A DNA stretch of 64,000 nucleotides from Asanoa sp. WMMD1127 (GTDB taxonomy: Bacteria; Actinomycetota; Actinomycetes; Mycobacteriales; Micromonosporaceae). Under the pieces are notes generated by a model. The model did no database searches. It was not told where the DNA came from and saw only the letters and a program-made list of their open reading frames with translations. Every line of letters begins with the position of its first letter. Position 1 is the stretch's first letter. Below, piece by piece: positions 51,790 through 61,597 of the stretch. The stretch covers positions 3,782,001-3,846,000 of the forward strand of contig NZ_JARUBP010000001.1 of assembly GCF_029626225.1 (NCBI RefSeq). The letters are read 5' to 3'. The position numbers and the translations under genes are program-made.

Positions 51790-51837
51790 TAGGGCCTATC
51801 CGGTGGAGCACCACCCTGATCCACCGGATAGGCCCTA
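51790..51837. repeat. 48-bp inverted-repeat element with TAGGGCCTATCC ends
   Basis: TAGGGCCTATCCGGTGGA (51790-51807) is exactly inverted at 51820-51837, with a 12-base loop. The right arm contains the stop of the convergent MFS gene. The ends match those of the 166-bp element at 30238-30403 for TAGGGCCT(A/G)TCC, so they may be two sizes of one repeat family. It also serves as a terminator. Confidence 0.7.
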
Positions 51838-53025
51838 GCTCGGCGTCAGGGTCTGGTCGGTGAGGTGGGGCCAGGCGACGCCGGTCAGGACGGTCATGCC
51901 GGCGGCGGCCGCCCAGAACGGGGCGGTCAGGGAGGTGGCGCCGGCCAGCGCGCCGCCGGCCAGGGTGCCGAGTGCCGCCCCACCCAGGTCGAGCATCGCG
52001 TAGGTGCTGCCGACCCGGCCCCGCAACGCGTCCGGCACGAGTCGTTGGCGGATCGACATCGTGACCACGCCCCACACCGTCGTGTGCACGCCGAACAGCA
52101 CCAGGACCGCGGTGGCGACCCATGGTGTCCGGGTCGTCGCCAGCACCACCTGGGTGGCGATCTCGATCAGCAGGCCCACCCGGAGCAGCGAGCCGGGGCC
52201 GAACCGGGCGCGCAGCCGGGTGGCGACCAGCGCCCCGACCAGCCCGCCGACGGCCCAGATCGAGAGCAGCACGCCGTACGCCACGGGGGTCAGGCCCAGG
52301 CGCCGCTGCGCGTAGAGCACGAACGTCGCGAAGGCCGCGCAGAACAGCAGGTTCATCACCGCGAGGCAGACGGCGAGCAGCCGCAGGGCCGGGCGTTGCC
52401 AGAGCGCCAGGAGTCCTTCGCGGATGTCGGCCCGCAGGGTGCTCCGGGCGCGCGGGGCGGCCCGGCCGGGCAGAGGCCGGAGCAGCGCCAGCACCCCGCC
52501 CGCGGCCAGGAACGTGATCGCGTCGAAGCCGAACGGGACCGCCGCGCCGACCACGAAAAGGTAGGCGCCGAGCGGTTTGGCGGCGAGCTGGTTGCCGACG
52601 GTGAACGTGGCGAAGAGGCGGGCGTTGGCCCGCTCCAGGTCCGCGTCCTCCACGATGGCGGGCAGGATCGCGCCGTACGCCGGGTCGGCCACCGTCTCCC
52701 CGACCCCGAGCAGGAGGAACGCGGCGTAGACGAGCGGGATGCCGGCCGTACCCGACCACACGGCCGCGGCGAGGCCGAACATGATCGCGGCGCGGGCGAG
52801 GTTGGCCAGCAGCACCACGCGGCGGCGGTCGAGGCGATCGACGTACGCGCCGGAGATCGGGGCGAAGAGCCACGGAAGTTGTTGCACGAAAGCGGCGCCG
52901 GCGACGAGGGCCGGGTCGTCGGTCAGGGAGGCGACGAGCAGCGGGCCGGCGATCATCGTGACGCCGTCGCCGATGTTGGAGATCGCGGAAGCGGACCAGA
53001 GCAGACGGAATTCGGTGCTGAGCAC
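51835..53025 (-). CDS. MFS transporter, EntS/MFS_3-like
   Basis: 396 residues, GTG start with AGGAGA upstream. Twelve helices; [23 protein letters not shown] and [20 protein letters not shown] (motif A in variant form) are typical of the MFS_3/EntS group of siderophore or drug exporters. Substrate not predictable. Convergent with the protease gene; it sits between RNase D and hemE, which are near neighbours in mycobacteria (recalled), so it is probably a lineage insertion. Confidence 0.85.
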   Translation of the reverse strand: MLSTEFRLLWSASAISNIGDGVTMIAGPLLVASLTDDPALVAGAAFVQQLPWLFAPISGAYVDRLDRRRVVLLANLARAAIMFGLAAAVWSGTAGIPLVYAAFLLLGVGETVADPAYGAILPAIVEDADLERANARLFATFTVGNQLAAKPLGAYLFVVGAAVPFGFDAITFLAAGGVLALLRPLPGRAAPRARSTLRADIREGLLALWQRPALRLLAVCLAVMNLLFCAAFATFVLYAQRRLGLTPVAYGVLLSIWAVGGLVGALVATRLRARFGPGSLLRVGLLIEIATQVVLATTRTPWVATAVLVLFGVHTTVWGVVTMSIRQRLVPDALRGRVGSTYAMLDLGGAALGTLAGGALAGATSLTAPFWAAAAGMTVLTGVAWPHLTDQTLTPS

Positions 53026-53205
53026 AGAGCTCTCCTCGGGAAACCGGGCAGGGGAAATCCGCCCGAGTCACACCGAGGCTCGAGAAGGGCCGGGAGACGT
53101 CAGGCGGCGGGCGCGGTGCCGCGGAAGCATCGACCGCCAACGATCGAGTTGCGGTCGACCATAGCGGAGATCGGCGGGCAAGACGACCGTGAAACGATGG
53201 GGGCG

Positions 53206-54246
53206 ATGACGACGACGACGCACACCGACTCCGCCCTGGTCCGCGCCGCCCGGGGTCAGGACGCCCCGCACACGCCGGTCTGGTTCATGCGCCAGGCCGG
53301 GCGCTCGCTGCCGGAATATCGGGAGCTGCGGGCGGGCATCGGGATGCTCGAGACGATCCGCCGTCCCGACCTGGTCACCGAGATCACGCTGCAGCCGGTT
53401 CGCCGGCACGGCGTCGACGCGGCGATCCTGTTCAGCGACATCGTGGTGCCGGTCGCGGCGGCCGGCGTGGGCGTCGACATCGTGGCCGGCACCGGGCCGG
53501 TGGTCGACGAGCCGATCCGCGCCCCGCAGGACGTGGCCCGGTTGCGCCGGCTCGACCCGGTCGACGTCTCCTACGTCGACGAGGCCGTCCGCCTCAGCAC
53601 CGCCGAGCTGGGCGACACGCCGCTGATCGGCTTCGCCGGTGCGCCGTTCACGCTGGCCAGCTACCTGGTCGAGGGCGGGCCGTCGCGGACGCACGCCAAG
53701 ACCAAGGCGCTGATGTACGGCGACCCCGACACCTGGCACGCCCTCTGCGCCCGGCTGGCCGAGAACGCGCTGACCTTCCTCCGCGTGCAGGTCGACGCCG
53801 GCGTCGCCGCGGTGCAGCTGTTCGACTCGTGGGTCGGCGCGCTGTCCGAGGCCGACTACCGCCGCTTCGTGCTGCCGCACTCGTCGGCCGTGCTGGCGGG
53901 GCTGGCCGAGACGGGCGTGCCGCGGATCCATTTCGGCGTCGGCACGGGCGAGCTGCTGGGCGCGATGGGCGAGGCCGGCGCCGACGTGGTCGGGGTCGAC
54001 TGGCGTACGCCGCTCGACGTCGCCACCCGCCGGATCGGCCCCGACAAGGCGGTGCAGGGCAACCTCGACCCGTGCACGCTGCTGGCGCCGTGGGAGGTCG
54101 TCGAGGCCGAGGTGCGCCGGGTGCTCGACCAGGGCCGGGCCGCGCCGGGGCACATCTTCAACCTCGGTCACGGCGTGCTGCCGGAGATCGATCCGACGGT
54201 GCTGACCCGCGTCACCGCGCTAGTACACGAGCTTTCCGCGAAATAA
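53206..54246 (+). CDS. hemE: Uroporphyrinogen decarboxylase
   Basis: 346 residues (an ATG three codons upstream is an alternative). Converts uroporphyrinogen III to coproporphyrinogen III. Hallmarks: [19 protein letters not shown], catalytic-site Asp in [32 protein letters not shown] and [10 protein letters not shown]. In the same direction follow DUF3000, hemY and hemQ, a haem synthesis cluster. Confidence 0.97.
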   Translation: MTTTTHTDSALVRAARGQDAPHTPVWFMRQAGRSLPEYRELRAGIGMLETIRRPDLVTEITLQPVRRHGVDAAILFSDIVVPVAAAGVGVDIVAGTGPVVDEPIRAPQDVARLRRLDPVDVSYVDEAVRLSTAELGDTPLIGFAGAPFTLASYLVEGGPSRTHAKTKALMYGDPDTWHALCARLAENALTFLRVQVDAGVAAVQLFDSWVGALSEADYRRFVLPHSSAVLAGLAETGVPRIHFGVGTGELLGAMGEAGADVVGVDWRTPLDVATRRIGPDKAVQGNLDPCTLLAPWEVVEAEVRRVLDQGRAAPGHIFNLGHGVLPEIDPTVLTRVTALVHELSAK

Positions 54247-54339
54247 GTCGGTTTTGTCCGCGCCGGCCCAGCCGATCTTGCCAGGGCCCCCGGCGTGCCC
54301 TACCCCCATGGCGCCCGCATCCATGCATAGGCTGCGGTC

Positions 54340-54903
54340 ATGGCTCCGACAGCGGTTCCCGACGTCTTCGCGAACGCCGTCGCCAGCCTTCGCGCCGCGA
54401 CCCCGCGCGCCGAGATCGTCCTCGAAGAGGTCGGCGCGCCCCAGCGGCTGGCGCCGTTCACGTTCGCGCTCAGCGCCTCGGTGACCAAGCCCGACGACGA
54501 CGAGATGGCGACGGGCCGGCTGATCCTGCTCCACGACCCGGCCGGGCACGAGGCCTGGGAGGGCACGATGCGGCTGGTCACCTACGTGACCGCCGAGGTC
54601 GACGTCGACATGGCCGCCGACCCGCTGCTGCCCACGGTCGGCTGGACGTGGCTGACCGACGCGCTCGACGCCCAGGACGCGCACTACCGCGCCATCGGCG
54701 GCACCGTCACCCAGACCATGTCGACCCGGTTCGGCGACCTGGCCGGCCCGCCGACCGCCGCCGACATCGAGATCCGGGCGAGCTGGACCCCCACCGACGA
54801 CGACCTCGGCGCCCACCTGCTGGCCTGGTCGACCCTGCTGGCCTCGACGGCGGGCCTGCCGCCGCCCGGCGTCACAGCCCTACCCGGCCGCCGCACCGCC
54901 TGA
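54340..54903 (+). CDS. DUF3000 family protein
   Basis: 187 residues. VFANAVASLRAATPRAEIVLEEVGAPQRLAP and GRLILLHDPAGHEAWEG with TVGWTWLTDALD are diagnostic pieces of DUF3000. Soluble, no membrane helices. Found between hemE and the porphyrin oxidase in many actinobacteria; no activity is known. The ATG is 93 bp past hemE. Confidence 0.87.
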   Translation: MAPTAVPDVFANAVASLRAATPRAEIVLEEVGAPQRLAPFTFALSASVTKPDDDEMATGRLILLHDPAGHEAWEGTMRLVTYVTAEVDVDMAADPLLPTVGWTWLTDALDAQDAHYRAIGGTVTQTMSTRFGDLAGPPTAADIEIRASWTPTDDDLGAHLLAWSTLLASTAGLPPPGVTALPGRRTA

Positions 54904-54927
54904 TCCTCGCCGCCATATGGTGGTGCC

Positions 54928-56331
54928 ATGCGAAGCGTGGCGGTGATCGGTGGGGGCATTGCCGGACTGGCCGCCGCGGTGCGGATCAGGGATCAGGCGC
55001 CCGACGTGCGTGTCACGGTCTTCGAGCAGGGCGCGACCCTGGGCGGGAAGCTGCGGACCGGGGAGCTGGCCGGGTCGCCGGTCGAGCTCGGCGCCGAGGC
55101 GTTCCTGGTAAGGGACGCCGCGACCGGTGCGGACTCGCCCGCGATCACGCTGGCCCGGCGCGTCGGGCTCGGTGCCGACCTGGTCAACCCCGCCGTCGGG
55201 GCCGCGGCGCTCGCGGTCGACGGCAAGCTGGTGCCGATGCCGCGCGGCACGCTGACCGGTGTTCCCGGCGATCTCGCCGCCCTTGAGGGCGTCGCGCGCG
55301 TCGCCGACCACGATCTCGACGCCGGGCGGCCGTTGCTCGCCGAGGGTGCGGACGTCGCGGTCGGCGCGTTGGTCCGGCGACGGCTGGGCGACCAGGTCGT
55401 GGACCGGCTCGTGGACCCCATGCTCGGCGGCGTCTACGCCGGTCGGGCCGACCAGCTCTCGTTGGCCGCCACCATGCCCGCGCTGGCCCAGCAGGCCCGG
55501 GTCGAGGGCACCCTGACCGGCGCGGTGAAGGCCGCCCAGGCCGCGTTCCCGCGGGTGCCGGGCGGCGCCGTCTTCGCCACCGTGCGCGGCGGCGTCAGCC
55601 GGCTCGTCGAGGCGGCCGCCGCGGCCTCGGGCGCCGAGATCCGGCTCGGCGCCACGGTCCGCGAGCTCGCCCGCACGCCCGAGGGCTGGCGGTTGACCGT
55701 CGGGCCGACCCGCGACCCGCAACACGTGACCGTCGACGCGGTGGTGCTGGCGGTGCCGGCCCGGCCGGCGGCCCGGCTGCTCGCCGCCGTGGAGCACGTC
55801 GCGGCCGAGCGCGTCGGCGCCCTCGACTACGCCAGCGTGGCGTTGGTCACCCTCGCGCTGCCCCGCCCTGAGCTGCCGGAGCTGTCCGGCTTCCTCGTGC
55901 CGGCCGAGAACGGCACCGCGGTCAAGGCCGCCACCTTCTTCTCGACCAAGTGGGCCCACCTGGCCCGGCCTGACGGGGTCGCGCTCGTTCGGGCCTCGGT
56001 CGGCCGCTACGGCGACGAGCACGTGCTGCAGCGCGACGACGCCGAGCTGGCCGCGATCGTCCACAGGGAACTGTCCAATTTGGTCGAGCACAGCCTGCCG
56101 AAGCCGTTGGAGACGAAGGTGCAGCGGTGGGGCGGGGCGTTGCCGCAGTACGCGCCCGGGCATCTCGACCGGGTCGCCGCCGCTCGGGCCGCCCTGCGCG
56201 CGAGCGCGCCGACGGTCGCCCTGGCCGGCGCCGGCTACGACGGGGTGGGGATCCCGATCTGCGTACGCTCGGGCGAAGCCGCCGCCGACGCCGTGCTTGC
56301 CGCCCTGCGGGACCCGCAGCGACGCGGCTGA
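54928..56331 (+). CDS. hemY: Coproporphyrinogen III oxidase / protoporphyrinogen oxidase family (HemY/CgoX)
   Basis: 467 residues. FAD-binding N-terminus [19 protein letters not shown] with [15 protein letters not shown], then [12 protein letters not shown] and the C-terminal [20 protein letters not shown] that closes the FAD site. In Gram-positive bacteria with HemQ this enzyme oxidises coproporphyrinogen III to coproporphyrin III (CgoX). The adjacent hemQ supports that assignment over a classical protoporphyrinogen oxidase. Confidence 0.94.
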   Translation: MRSVAVIGGGIAGLAAAVRIRDQAPDVRVTVFEQGATLGGKLRTGELAGSPVELGAEAFLVRDAATGADSPAITLARRVGLGADLVNPAVGAAALAVDGKLVPMPRGTLTGVPGDLAALEGVARVADHDLDAGRPLLAEGADVAVGALVRRRLGDQVVDRLVDPMLGGVYAGRADQLSLAATMPALAQQARVEGTLTGAVKAAQAAFPRVPGGAVFATVRGGVSRLVEAAAAASGAEIRLGATVRELARTPEGWRLTVGPTRDPQHVTVDAVVLAVPARPAARLLAAVEHVAAERVGALDYASVALVTLALPRPELPELSGFLVPAENGTAVKAATFFSTKWAHLARPDGVALVRASVGRYGDEHVLQRDDAELAAIVHRELSNLVEHSLPKPLETKVQRWGGALPQYAPGHLDRVAAARAALRASAPTVALAGAGYDGVGIPICVRSGEAAADAVLAALRDPQRRG

Positions 56332-56345
56332 GAGAGGATGAAGGC

Positions 56346-57050
56346 ATGACGGAGCAGACCAACGCCGCCCGGATCCGGGAGCTCAACGACACCATCCGCT
56401 ACACGATGTGGTCGGTGTTCCGGGCCGCGGAGCCGCTCCCGCCGACCCGCCGCGCCGGCCTGGCCGCCGAGGTCGACACCCTCTTCGCCGACCTGGCCAG
56501 CAAGGACGTCGTGGTCCGGGGCACCTACGACGTGTCGGGCCTGCGGGCCGACGCCGACGTGCTGATCTGGTGGCACGCGCCGACCAGCGACGCGCTCCAG
56601 GAGGCGTACGCCCAGTTCCGCCGGACCGCCCTGGGCCGGCACCTGGCGCCGGTCTGGTCGCAGCTGGCGCTGCACCGGCCGGCCGAGTTCAACAAGAGCC
56701 ACCTGCCGGCGTTCCTGGCCGGTGAGGACGCCCGGGCCTACGTCTGCGTCTACCCGTTCGTCCGCTCCTACGAGTGGTACCTGCTGCCCGACGAGGACCG
56801 CCGCGACATGCTCGCCGAGCATGGCCGGCAGGCGCGTGGTTTCCCGGACGTGCGGGCCAACACGGTGGCGTCGTTCGCCCTCGGCGACTACGAGTGGATC
56901 CTGGCCTTCGAGGCCGACGAGCTGCACCGGATCGTCGATCTGATGCGTGAGCTGCGCGCGTCGCGGGCCCGCCGGCACGTGCGCGAGGAGGTCCCGTTCT
57001 ACACGGGCCGCCGCCGCAGCATGAGCGAGCTGGTGGAGGCCCTGCCTTAA
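56346..57050 (+). CDS. hemQ: Coproheme decarboxylase HemQ/ChdC
   Basis: 234 residues, ATG with AGGA eight bases upstream, 14 bp after hemY. Chlorite-dismutase fold: [14 protein letters not shown], the catalytic Tyr in [12 protein letters not shown], and the haem-ligating region [28 protein letters not shown]. It converts coproheme to haem b, the last step of the coproporphyrin-dependent pathway. The family's YPxxK lysine is Arg here. Confidence 0.95.
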   Translation: MTEQTNAARIRELNDTIRYTMWSVFRAAEPLPPTRRAGLAAEVDTLFADLASKDVVVRGTYDVSGLRADADVLIWWHAPTSDALQEAYAQFRRTALGRHLAPVWSQLALHRPAEFNKSHLPAFLAGEDARAYVCVYPFVRSYEWYLLPDEDRRDMLAEHGRQARGFPDVRANTVASFALGDYEWILAFEADELHRIVDLMRELRASRARRHVREEVPFYTGRRRSMSELVEALP

Positions 57051-57058
57051 GGGCCTCC
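57035..57058 (+). terminator. Hairpin terminator at the hemQ stop
   Basis: GGAGGCCCT (57035-57043) and AGGGCCTCC (57050-57058) are exact inverted repeats; the stem begins inside the last hemQ codons. Confidence 0.65.
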
Positions 57059-57088
57059 AGGCGGGTCAGCGGCGCTTCCTGTTGCCCC

Positions 57089-57550
57089 TTAGGGCTGGTA
57101 GGGCGGCGCTACTCCCCAGCCCCAGTGGGGCACGGGCGCGTGCTCGGCCGGCGTCGCGCCCGGCTGCGAGTTGGCCATCGCGATCCGGGTGCCCCATTCG
57201 AGATAGCCGACCAGCGCCGCCCGGAACTCGGGGTCGGCCGGCAGCCGGGCGTCGTCGGCGGCGAGGCTCATCAGCGACGCGAACCGGTAGCGGTGCTCGG
57301 GCGTGATGCCGAGGTTCCGGTGGTGGGCCAGCATGTTCTCGTAGCCGCCGAGCTTGTCGGTGTAGTCCGCCGGACCGCCGAACACCTCGGACCACCAGGT
57401 CGTGACGTGGTCGCGGTGCGCCGCCGTGACGCCGCCGGGGAAGAACGGGCTCAGCAGGTCGTCCCGCTCCACCCGGTCGTAGAACGCGTTGATCATCCGA
57501 GCGATGGCCTCCCGGCCGCCTGCCCACTCGTACAACGTCGGGGTGGTCAT
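57089..57550 (-). CDS. glbO: Truncated haemoglobin, group II (trHbO)
   Basis: 153 residues, ATG start. LYEWAGGREAIARMINAFYDRVERDDLLSPFFPG opens the 2-on-2 globin fold (Tyr24 = B10). Proximal His77 is in MLAHHRNLGI, and Trp119 (G8) in YLEWGTRIA is the group II mark. Binds O2, NO or CO; possible role in respiration or NO detoxification. The C-terminal tail is proline-rich (HAPVPHWGWG). Convergent with the haem-synthesis genes, fitting a haem-using neighbour. Confidence 0.94.
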   Translation of the reverse strand: MTTPTLYEWAGGREAIARMINAFYDRVERDDLLSPFFPGGVTAAHRDHVTTWWSEVFGGPADYTDKLGGYENMLAHHRNLGITPEHRYRFASLMSLAADDARLPADPEFRAALVGYLEWGTRIAMANSQPGATPAEHAPVPHWGWGVAPPYQP

Positions 57551-57560
57551 GCCCCCAAAG

Positions 57561-58007
57561 CTATGCCGCCCGGGCCATCGGAACGTGCGGGATGCCGTCC
57601 TCGAGGTAGCCCTCGCCGCTGATCGTGTAGCCGTAGCGGCCGTAGAAGCCGGCCAGGTGCGCCTGGGCGTCGAGGACCGACGGGCGGGCGCCGACGATCT
57701 CCAGGGCCGCGTCCATCAGCCGGCCGGCCAGGCCCGAGCCACGCCCCTCCTTGGCCACCACGACGCGGCCGATCCGCTGCACGCCGTCCGGCTCGGCCAG
57801 CACCCGCAGGTAGGCGACCGGGAGGCCGGACCGCGCGACCCAGACGTGCCGGGTCCCGGGCTCGAGGTCGCGCCCGTCGATGTCGAGGTACGCCGCCTCC
57901 TGCTCGACGATGAACACCGCGCAGCGCAACTCGAGCAGGCGGTACAGCGTGGTCGTGTCGAGGTCGGCGAAGGACGCCACCCGTACGTCTTCGGTCCGGG
58001 GCTGCAT
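57561..58007 (-). CDS. GNAT-family acetyltransferase, ElaA-like
   Basis: 148 residues from ATG. LYRLLELRCAVFIVEQEAAYLDIDGRD is the ElaA-type N-terminus (RxxVFVVEQ.C.Y.E.D). The acetyl-CoA loop is KEGRGSGLAGRLMD and the end FYGRYGYTISGEGYLEDGIPHVPM. Substrate unknown. It lies 10 bp upstream of glbO on the same strand, with which it may be co-transcribed. Confidence 0.88.
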   Translation of the reverse strand: MQPRTEDVRVASFADLDTTTLYRLLELRCAVFIVEQEAAYLDIDGRDLEPGTRHVWVARSGLPVAYLRVLAEPDGVQRIGRVVVAKEGRGSGLAGRLMDAALEIVGARPSVLDAQAHLAGFYGRYGYTISGEGYLEDGIPHVPMARAA

Positions 58008-58028
58008 GACCAACGAGCATAGGGACCC

Positions 58029-58289
58029 TCAGCCGGGGTGCGCGCCCACGGTGTCGGTGATCTTCGCCCCCTCGGCGCCGGCCGAGGCCCGCGAGCAGTG
58101 CGCGCAGCAGAAGAACCGGCCGCCCACCTCGACGCCGTGGCCCACGATCTTGACGCCACAGTGCTCGCAGATCGGCGCGAGGCGCTGGATGGCGCATTCG
58201 AACGAGTCGAAGACGTGCCGGTCGCCGCTGATCGTCGTCACTTCGAACGACAACCAGTAGTCGTTGCCACAGGTTTCACACACGGCCAT
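58029..58289 (-). CDS. Small cysteine-rich metal-binding protein (prokaryotic metallothionein-like)
   Basis: 86 residues. Cysteines in CETC near 4-7, FECAI, CEHC near 41-44 and CCAHC near 61-65, plus several histidines (GHGVE, DRHVF), give two likely zinc sites. The plan CETCGNDY...FDSFECAIQRLAPICEHC is annotated as prokaryotic metallothionein in actinobacteria, from memory. Possible metal storage or structural zinc protein. Confidence 0.7.
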   Translation of the reverse strand: MAVCETCGNDYWLSFEVTTISGDRHVFDSFECAIQRLAPICEHCGVKIVGHGVEVGGRFFCCAHCSRASAGAEGAKITDTVGAHPG

Positions 58290-58467
58290 GGCGTCGGCCC
58301 CCCAATCGCGTTACCCGCAGCGTGACCCGAGGCGGGGTGGGCGGGCAACCGGAACGCCGGATTTGCGCAGGTGAAACATCGAAAAACGCCCGGTGTGTCG
58401 GTCCGTCCATGTCCTCGTCCGGGCAGGGAAGCTCCAAGAGGTTGTGTCCTTACCGGGAGGAGCCGAC

Positions 58468-58755
58468 ATGATCAAGAGAAGCAGACTCTTCGGCAACAAG
58501 ACCCGCGTGACGTTCAGCCTGCCCAAGGACAACCCGGTCGGGCCGGTCAGCGTCGTGGGTTGCTTCAACGGCTGGGAGCCCGGCCGGCACGAGCTGCAGC
58601 CGCGGCGGGACGGCACCCGCACGGTCACGCTCAACCTCGACCCGGGCGAGTACACGTTCCGTTACCTCGCCACCGGTGGCGTCTGGCTCGACGACGAGCA
58701 GGCGGACCGGATCGACGGGCACGGTGGCCGGATCGTTCTCGGTCACGCACAGTAA
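58468..58755 (+). CDS. CBM48/isoamylase early-set domain protein
   Basis: 95 residues, ATG with a strong GGGAGGAG site. A stand-alone E-set domain: VTFSLPKDNPVGPVSVVGCFNGWEPGRHEL followed by GTRTVTLNLDPGEYTFRYLATG and GVWLDDEQADRI, the same module that precedes GH13 enzymes and AMPK beta (glycogen-binding). With no catalytic domain it may bind glycan or act as a small accessory protein. No partner is evident. Confidence 0.82.
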   Translation: MIKRSRLFGNKTRVTFSLPKDNPVGPVSVVGCFNGWEPGRHELQPRRDGTRTVTLNLDPGEYTFRYLATGGVWLDDEQADRIDGHGGRIVLGHAQ

Positions 58756-58795
58756 ACACCTGAAAGACCGGTCAACGGGGCACTAACCTCTCCGG

Positions 58796-59707
58796 ATGAC
58801 CGCCGAAGAGATTGTCGTACCCCCGGCTCTCGTGGCCGCCCAGGTCCGGTTCCGCGGCGAAGCGGGCCGGGCCTGGGTGGAACGGGTGGCCGGCGTGGCG
58901 GCGGACTACCTCGACCGCTGGCGGCTGCGCCGGGACGGCCCGACCCGCAGCGGCGTGGCCGGGCTCGTGCTTCCGGTGATCACCGATGACGGCACGCCGG
59001 CGATGCTCAAGCTCCAGGACACCGACTGGGACCATCCCGGTGAGGGTCTGGCGCTGCGCACCTGGGCCGGCGACGGCGCCGCCCGCCTGCTCCGCGAGGA
59101 CCCGGAGACGTGGACCCTGCTGATCGAGCGCCTCGACCCCGACCGCGACCTGCATGCGGTCAAGGACGACACGGCGGCGGTACGGGTGATCGCCACGCTG
59201 CTGAACCGGCTCAACGCGTACACCGCGCCGCCGGAGATTCCACGGCTGGCCGACCGGGCCGAGAAGCTGATCGCCGACGCGCCGCTGCTGGCGGCCCGGC
59301 TGCGTGACCCGGCCGAGGGGCGCCTGCTGCGGCGGTGGGCCGACCAGGTCGCGGAGGTGGTCGGCGACGCGGGTGACCGCCTGCTGCACTGGGACCTGCA
59401 CTACGAGAACGTGCTAGCCGGCGGCCGGGAGCCGTGGCTCGCGATCGACCCCAAGCCGCTGGCCGGCGACCCGGGCTTCGAACTGGCGCCCGCGTTGTGG
59501 AACCGGTGGGACAAGGCGGCGCCGGTCCGCACGGTCCGGCGCCGGTTCGACGTCATGGTCGAGACGATGGGCCTCGACCGCGAGCGGGCGGCTGTCTGGA
59601 CCGTCGGCCGCAGCCTGCAGAACTCGATCTGGTCCGTCGAGGACGGCGACGTCGCGCTCGAACCCGAGCAGGTGACGATCGCCGAAGCGGTCACTCGGCG
59701 GGGATGA
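58796..59707 (+). CDS. APH(6)/hydroxyurea-type antibiotic phosphotransferase-like kinase
   Basis: 303 residues. Kinase-like fold with [20 protein letters not shown] (catalytic loop HxDxxxxN) and [24 protein letters not shown] (DxD of the metal site), the pattern of the StrA/APH(6) family PF04655. Such enzymes phosphorylate streptomycin or related compounds, and some hydroxyurea; in producers' relatives they may be cryptic resistance genes. Resistance is inferred from family only. Overlaps the convergent msrB gene by 17 bp. Confidence 0.83.
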   Translation: MTAEEIVVPPALVAAQVRFRGEAGRAWVERVAGVAADYLDRWRLRRDGPTRSGVAGLVLPVITDDGTPAMLKLQDTDWDHPGEGLALRTWAGDGAARLLREDPETWTLLIERLDPDRDLHAVKDDTAAVRVIATLLNRLNAYTAPPEIPRLADRAEKLIADAPLLAARLRDPAEGRLLRRWADQVAEVVGDAGDRLLHWDLHYENVLAGGREPWLAIDPKPLAGDPGFELAPALWNRWDKAAPVRTVRRRFDVMVETMGLDRERAAVWTVGRSLQNSIWSVEDGDVALEPEQVTIAEAVTRRG

Positions 59708-60125
59708 GCCGCATGCTGACGGAGTTGATGCAGTAGCGGGCGTCCTTGGGCGTGAACCCCTCGCCGTCGAACCGGTGGCCGAGGTGGGAATCGCAGTGGG
59801 CGCAGCGAACCTCGACCCGGACCATGCCCAGCGACCGGTCCTCGATGTAGCGGATCGCGCCCCGGATCGCCTCGTCGAACGACGGCCAGCCGCAGTGCGA
59901 GTCGAACTTCGTGCCGCTCTCGAACAGCGCGGCGCCGCACGCCCGGCAGACGTACGTGCCCGGGGTCTTGGTGTCGACGTATACGCCCGTGAACGGCCGC
60001 TCGGTGCCGGCCTGACGGAGCACCCGGAACTCCTCCGGGTTGAGGCGCACCCGCCACTCGGCGTCGGTCTTCGGCAGCTCGTCGGTGGGGATTTCGGACA
60101 CGGGGGAGGACTTGTCGGGTGCCAT
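59691..60125 (-). CDS. msrB: Peptide-methionine (R)-S-oxide reductase
   Basis: 144 residues from ATG (the frame opens far upstream as a shadow). Zinc cysteines 60, 63, 108 and 111 (CRAC, CAHC), catalytic Cys132 in RYCINSVSM and a recycling cysteine 78 in SHCGWPSF. It reduces methionine-R-sulfoxide in oxidised proteins. It ends over the 3' end of the APH-like gene. Confidence 0.96.
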   Translation of the reverse strand: MAPDKSSPVSEIPTDELPKTDAEWRVRLNPEEFRVLRQAGTERPFTGVYVDTKTPGTYVCRACGAALFESGTKFDSHCGWPSFDEAIRGAIRYIEDRSLGMVRVEVRCAHCDSHLGHRFDGEGFTPKDARYCINSVSMRLIPAE

Positions 60126-60194
60126 GCGTTCCACCGTACGACCCCCTTCGCGCGGAAGCCGATTACCAAGGTGTGACCCCGTCGTTGACAGTGC

Positions 60195-60737
60195 ATGCGA
60201 ACCCCGGCCCGAGCGGCCCGTGGTGAAGCGGAGCAGCCACTTCCCGGCGATCCGCTGCGTTTCCGCCCGACCTGGCGCCAGGCGCTGGGGCGGGGGATGT
60301 GGGTGGGCCTGCTGGTGGCCGGCGCGCTCGCGCTGACCGGCCTGGCGGCACTGCTCGCGCCCGTCGTGGCGCACTGGATCACCGGCGTCGAGCCGCAGCG
60401 CACGGTGCCGCCGCAGGCCTGGTGGGCGCTGGTGGCGCCGGTGCCCCTCGGCGGCGTGCTGGGCCTGCTGGTGGGCCGGCGGGTCGGCACCGACCTCGAC
60501 TCCGCCGGGGTGTGGGCGGTGCCGGGCGCGCTCGGCGACTCGGCCGCCTGGCAGCGGGTCGTGGAGGTGCGGATGGAGCGGCGCGGCCGGCGCACGGTGG
60601 TGGCGTTGCCACTGGTGGACGGGTCGATCGTCCGGCTGCGGGCCCCGTACGACGGGCACCTGCTGGGGCGTGACCCGGAGTTCGAGCGCAAGCAGTTCCG
60701 GATCCGTCTGCTCTGGGAGACCCACCGGTACGGCTGA
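60195..60737 (+). CDS. Two-helix membrane protein of unknown family
   Basis: 180 residues from ATG. Membrane helices at about 35-58 ([20 protein letters not shown]) and 76-95 ([19 protein letters not shown]), then a soluble domain of about 80 residues ([43 protein letters not shown]) that could be a bacterial PH-like fold. Function unknown. It shares a 69-bp gap with the divergent msrB. Confidence 0.6.
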   Translation: MRTPARAARGEAEQPLPGDPLRFRPTWRQALGRGMWVGLLVAGALALTGLAALLAPVVAHWITGVEPQRTVPPQAWWALVAPVPLGGVLGLLVGRRVGTDLDSAGVWAVPGALGDSAAWQRVVEVRMERRGRRTVVALPLVDGSIVRLRAPYDGHLLGRDPEFERKQFRIRLLWETHRYG

Positions 60738-60848
60738 CCCTGCCCGGGTGATCTGCTCCCGGCTGCTTGGGCGTTTTCGGACAAAGCCATCTAGGCTCCG
60801 ACAAATGCTCCTCTCGGTACGAACTTTCCGGACGACAGGAACAGGATC

Positions 60849-61571
60849 ATGACGATCAAACGACGGCTGGCGGCCAGCGCTGCCCTGCCGGCCGCCGGCC
60901 TCGCGGTCGTGGCCGGCGCCCTCGCCCTCACCGGCCAGGCGGCCGGCGCCGCGCCACTCGGCGACGGCATGGCGCCCGCTGACAACGGCGACGGCACCGC
61001 CGCGGCCGCCGCGGACCGCGCCCAATCCGTTGCCGACGAGGCCCGCGACGCCGCGCTCGACGGCGCCGCCCTGCTGCCACCCGCCGCCGACCCGACCGGC
61101 GACGAGGCCGCGACGGACGAGGAGGGCCCGGCGGAACTGCCCGCGGCGGCCAGGTTCGGCAGCGGCGTCTCGCACATCGCCAGCGGCCAGAACGCCGGCA
61201 TCCTCAACGGCACGCAGGTGGTCGTGCCGATCCAGATCCCGGTGAACGTCTGCGGCAACAGCCTCGCGGTGCTCGGCGGCGCGGCGGCCTCGTGCGGCGA
61301 CGACGACGAGGAGGAGCCGCCGGCCCCGCCGGTCGACGAGGAGCCGCCACCGCCGACCGCGCAGGAAGAGCCGCCGCCGGTGCCGCTGCCGCGGCCGGTC
61401 GCGGAGCCGCCGGCCGCGCAACCCGAGCTGCCGAAGACCGGGCTGCCGGTCGGGTCGATCGCGGGTCTGGGCGGGGTCCTGACCGCCGGCGGCGCGGCCA
61501 TGCAGTTGGCCGGCGTCCGCCGCGGCGCCCGCTACGTCGGCCGCCACCGCCGCCGCCCCAGCCCGTCCTGA
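60849..61571 (+). CDS. Chaplin-domain surface protein with LPXTG sorting signal
   Basis: 240 residues. Signal peptide: KRRLAAS, hydrophobic core, AAG-A cleavage context near 33. A/D/E-rich linker, then a chaplin-like domain (about 107-150): [40 protein letters not shown], with two cysteines (135, 149) as in chaplins. A proline/acid-rich spacer (155-192), then LPKTG at 194-198, a hydrophobic helix (200-220) and a basic tail [13 protein letters not shown]: a sortase anchor. Streptomyces long chaplins (ChpA-C) have two such domains and LAXTG; this has one. Confidence 0.83.
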   Translation: MTIKRRLAASAALPAAGLAVVAGALALTGQAAGAAPLGDGMAPADNGDGTAAAAADRAQSVADEARDAALDGAALLPPAADPTGDEAATDEEGPAELPAAARFGSGVSHIASGQNAGILNGTQVVVPIQIPVNVCGNSLAVLGGAAASCGDDDEEEPPAPPVDEEPPPPTAQEEPPPVPLPRPVAEPPAAQPELPKTGLPVGSIAGLGGVLTAGGAAMQLAGVRRGARYVGRHRRRPSPS

Positions 61572-61597
61572 CGTTTCGCGCGGCTTTGCTCTGCAGC

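Noticed and set aside
53129-53158. 8-bp inverted repeat (TCGACCGC / GCGGTCGA) before hemE
   Set aside because: Short, with a 13-base spacer; expected by chance in such GC-rich sequence, so not listed as an operator.
60185-60190. TTGACA as a -35 box before the two-helix membrane protein
   Set aside because: No acceptable -10 hexamer at 16-19 bp downstream; the start codon follows within 5 bases.
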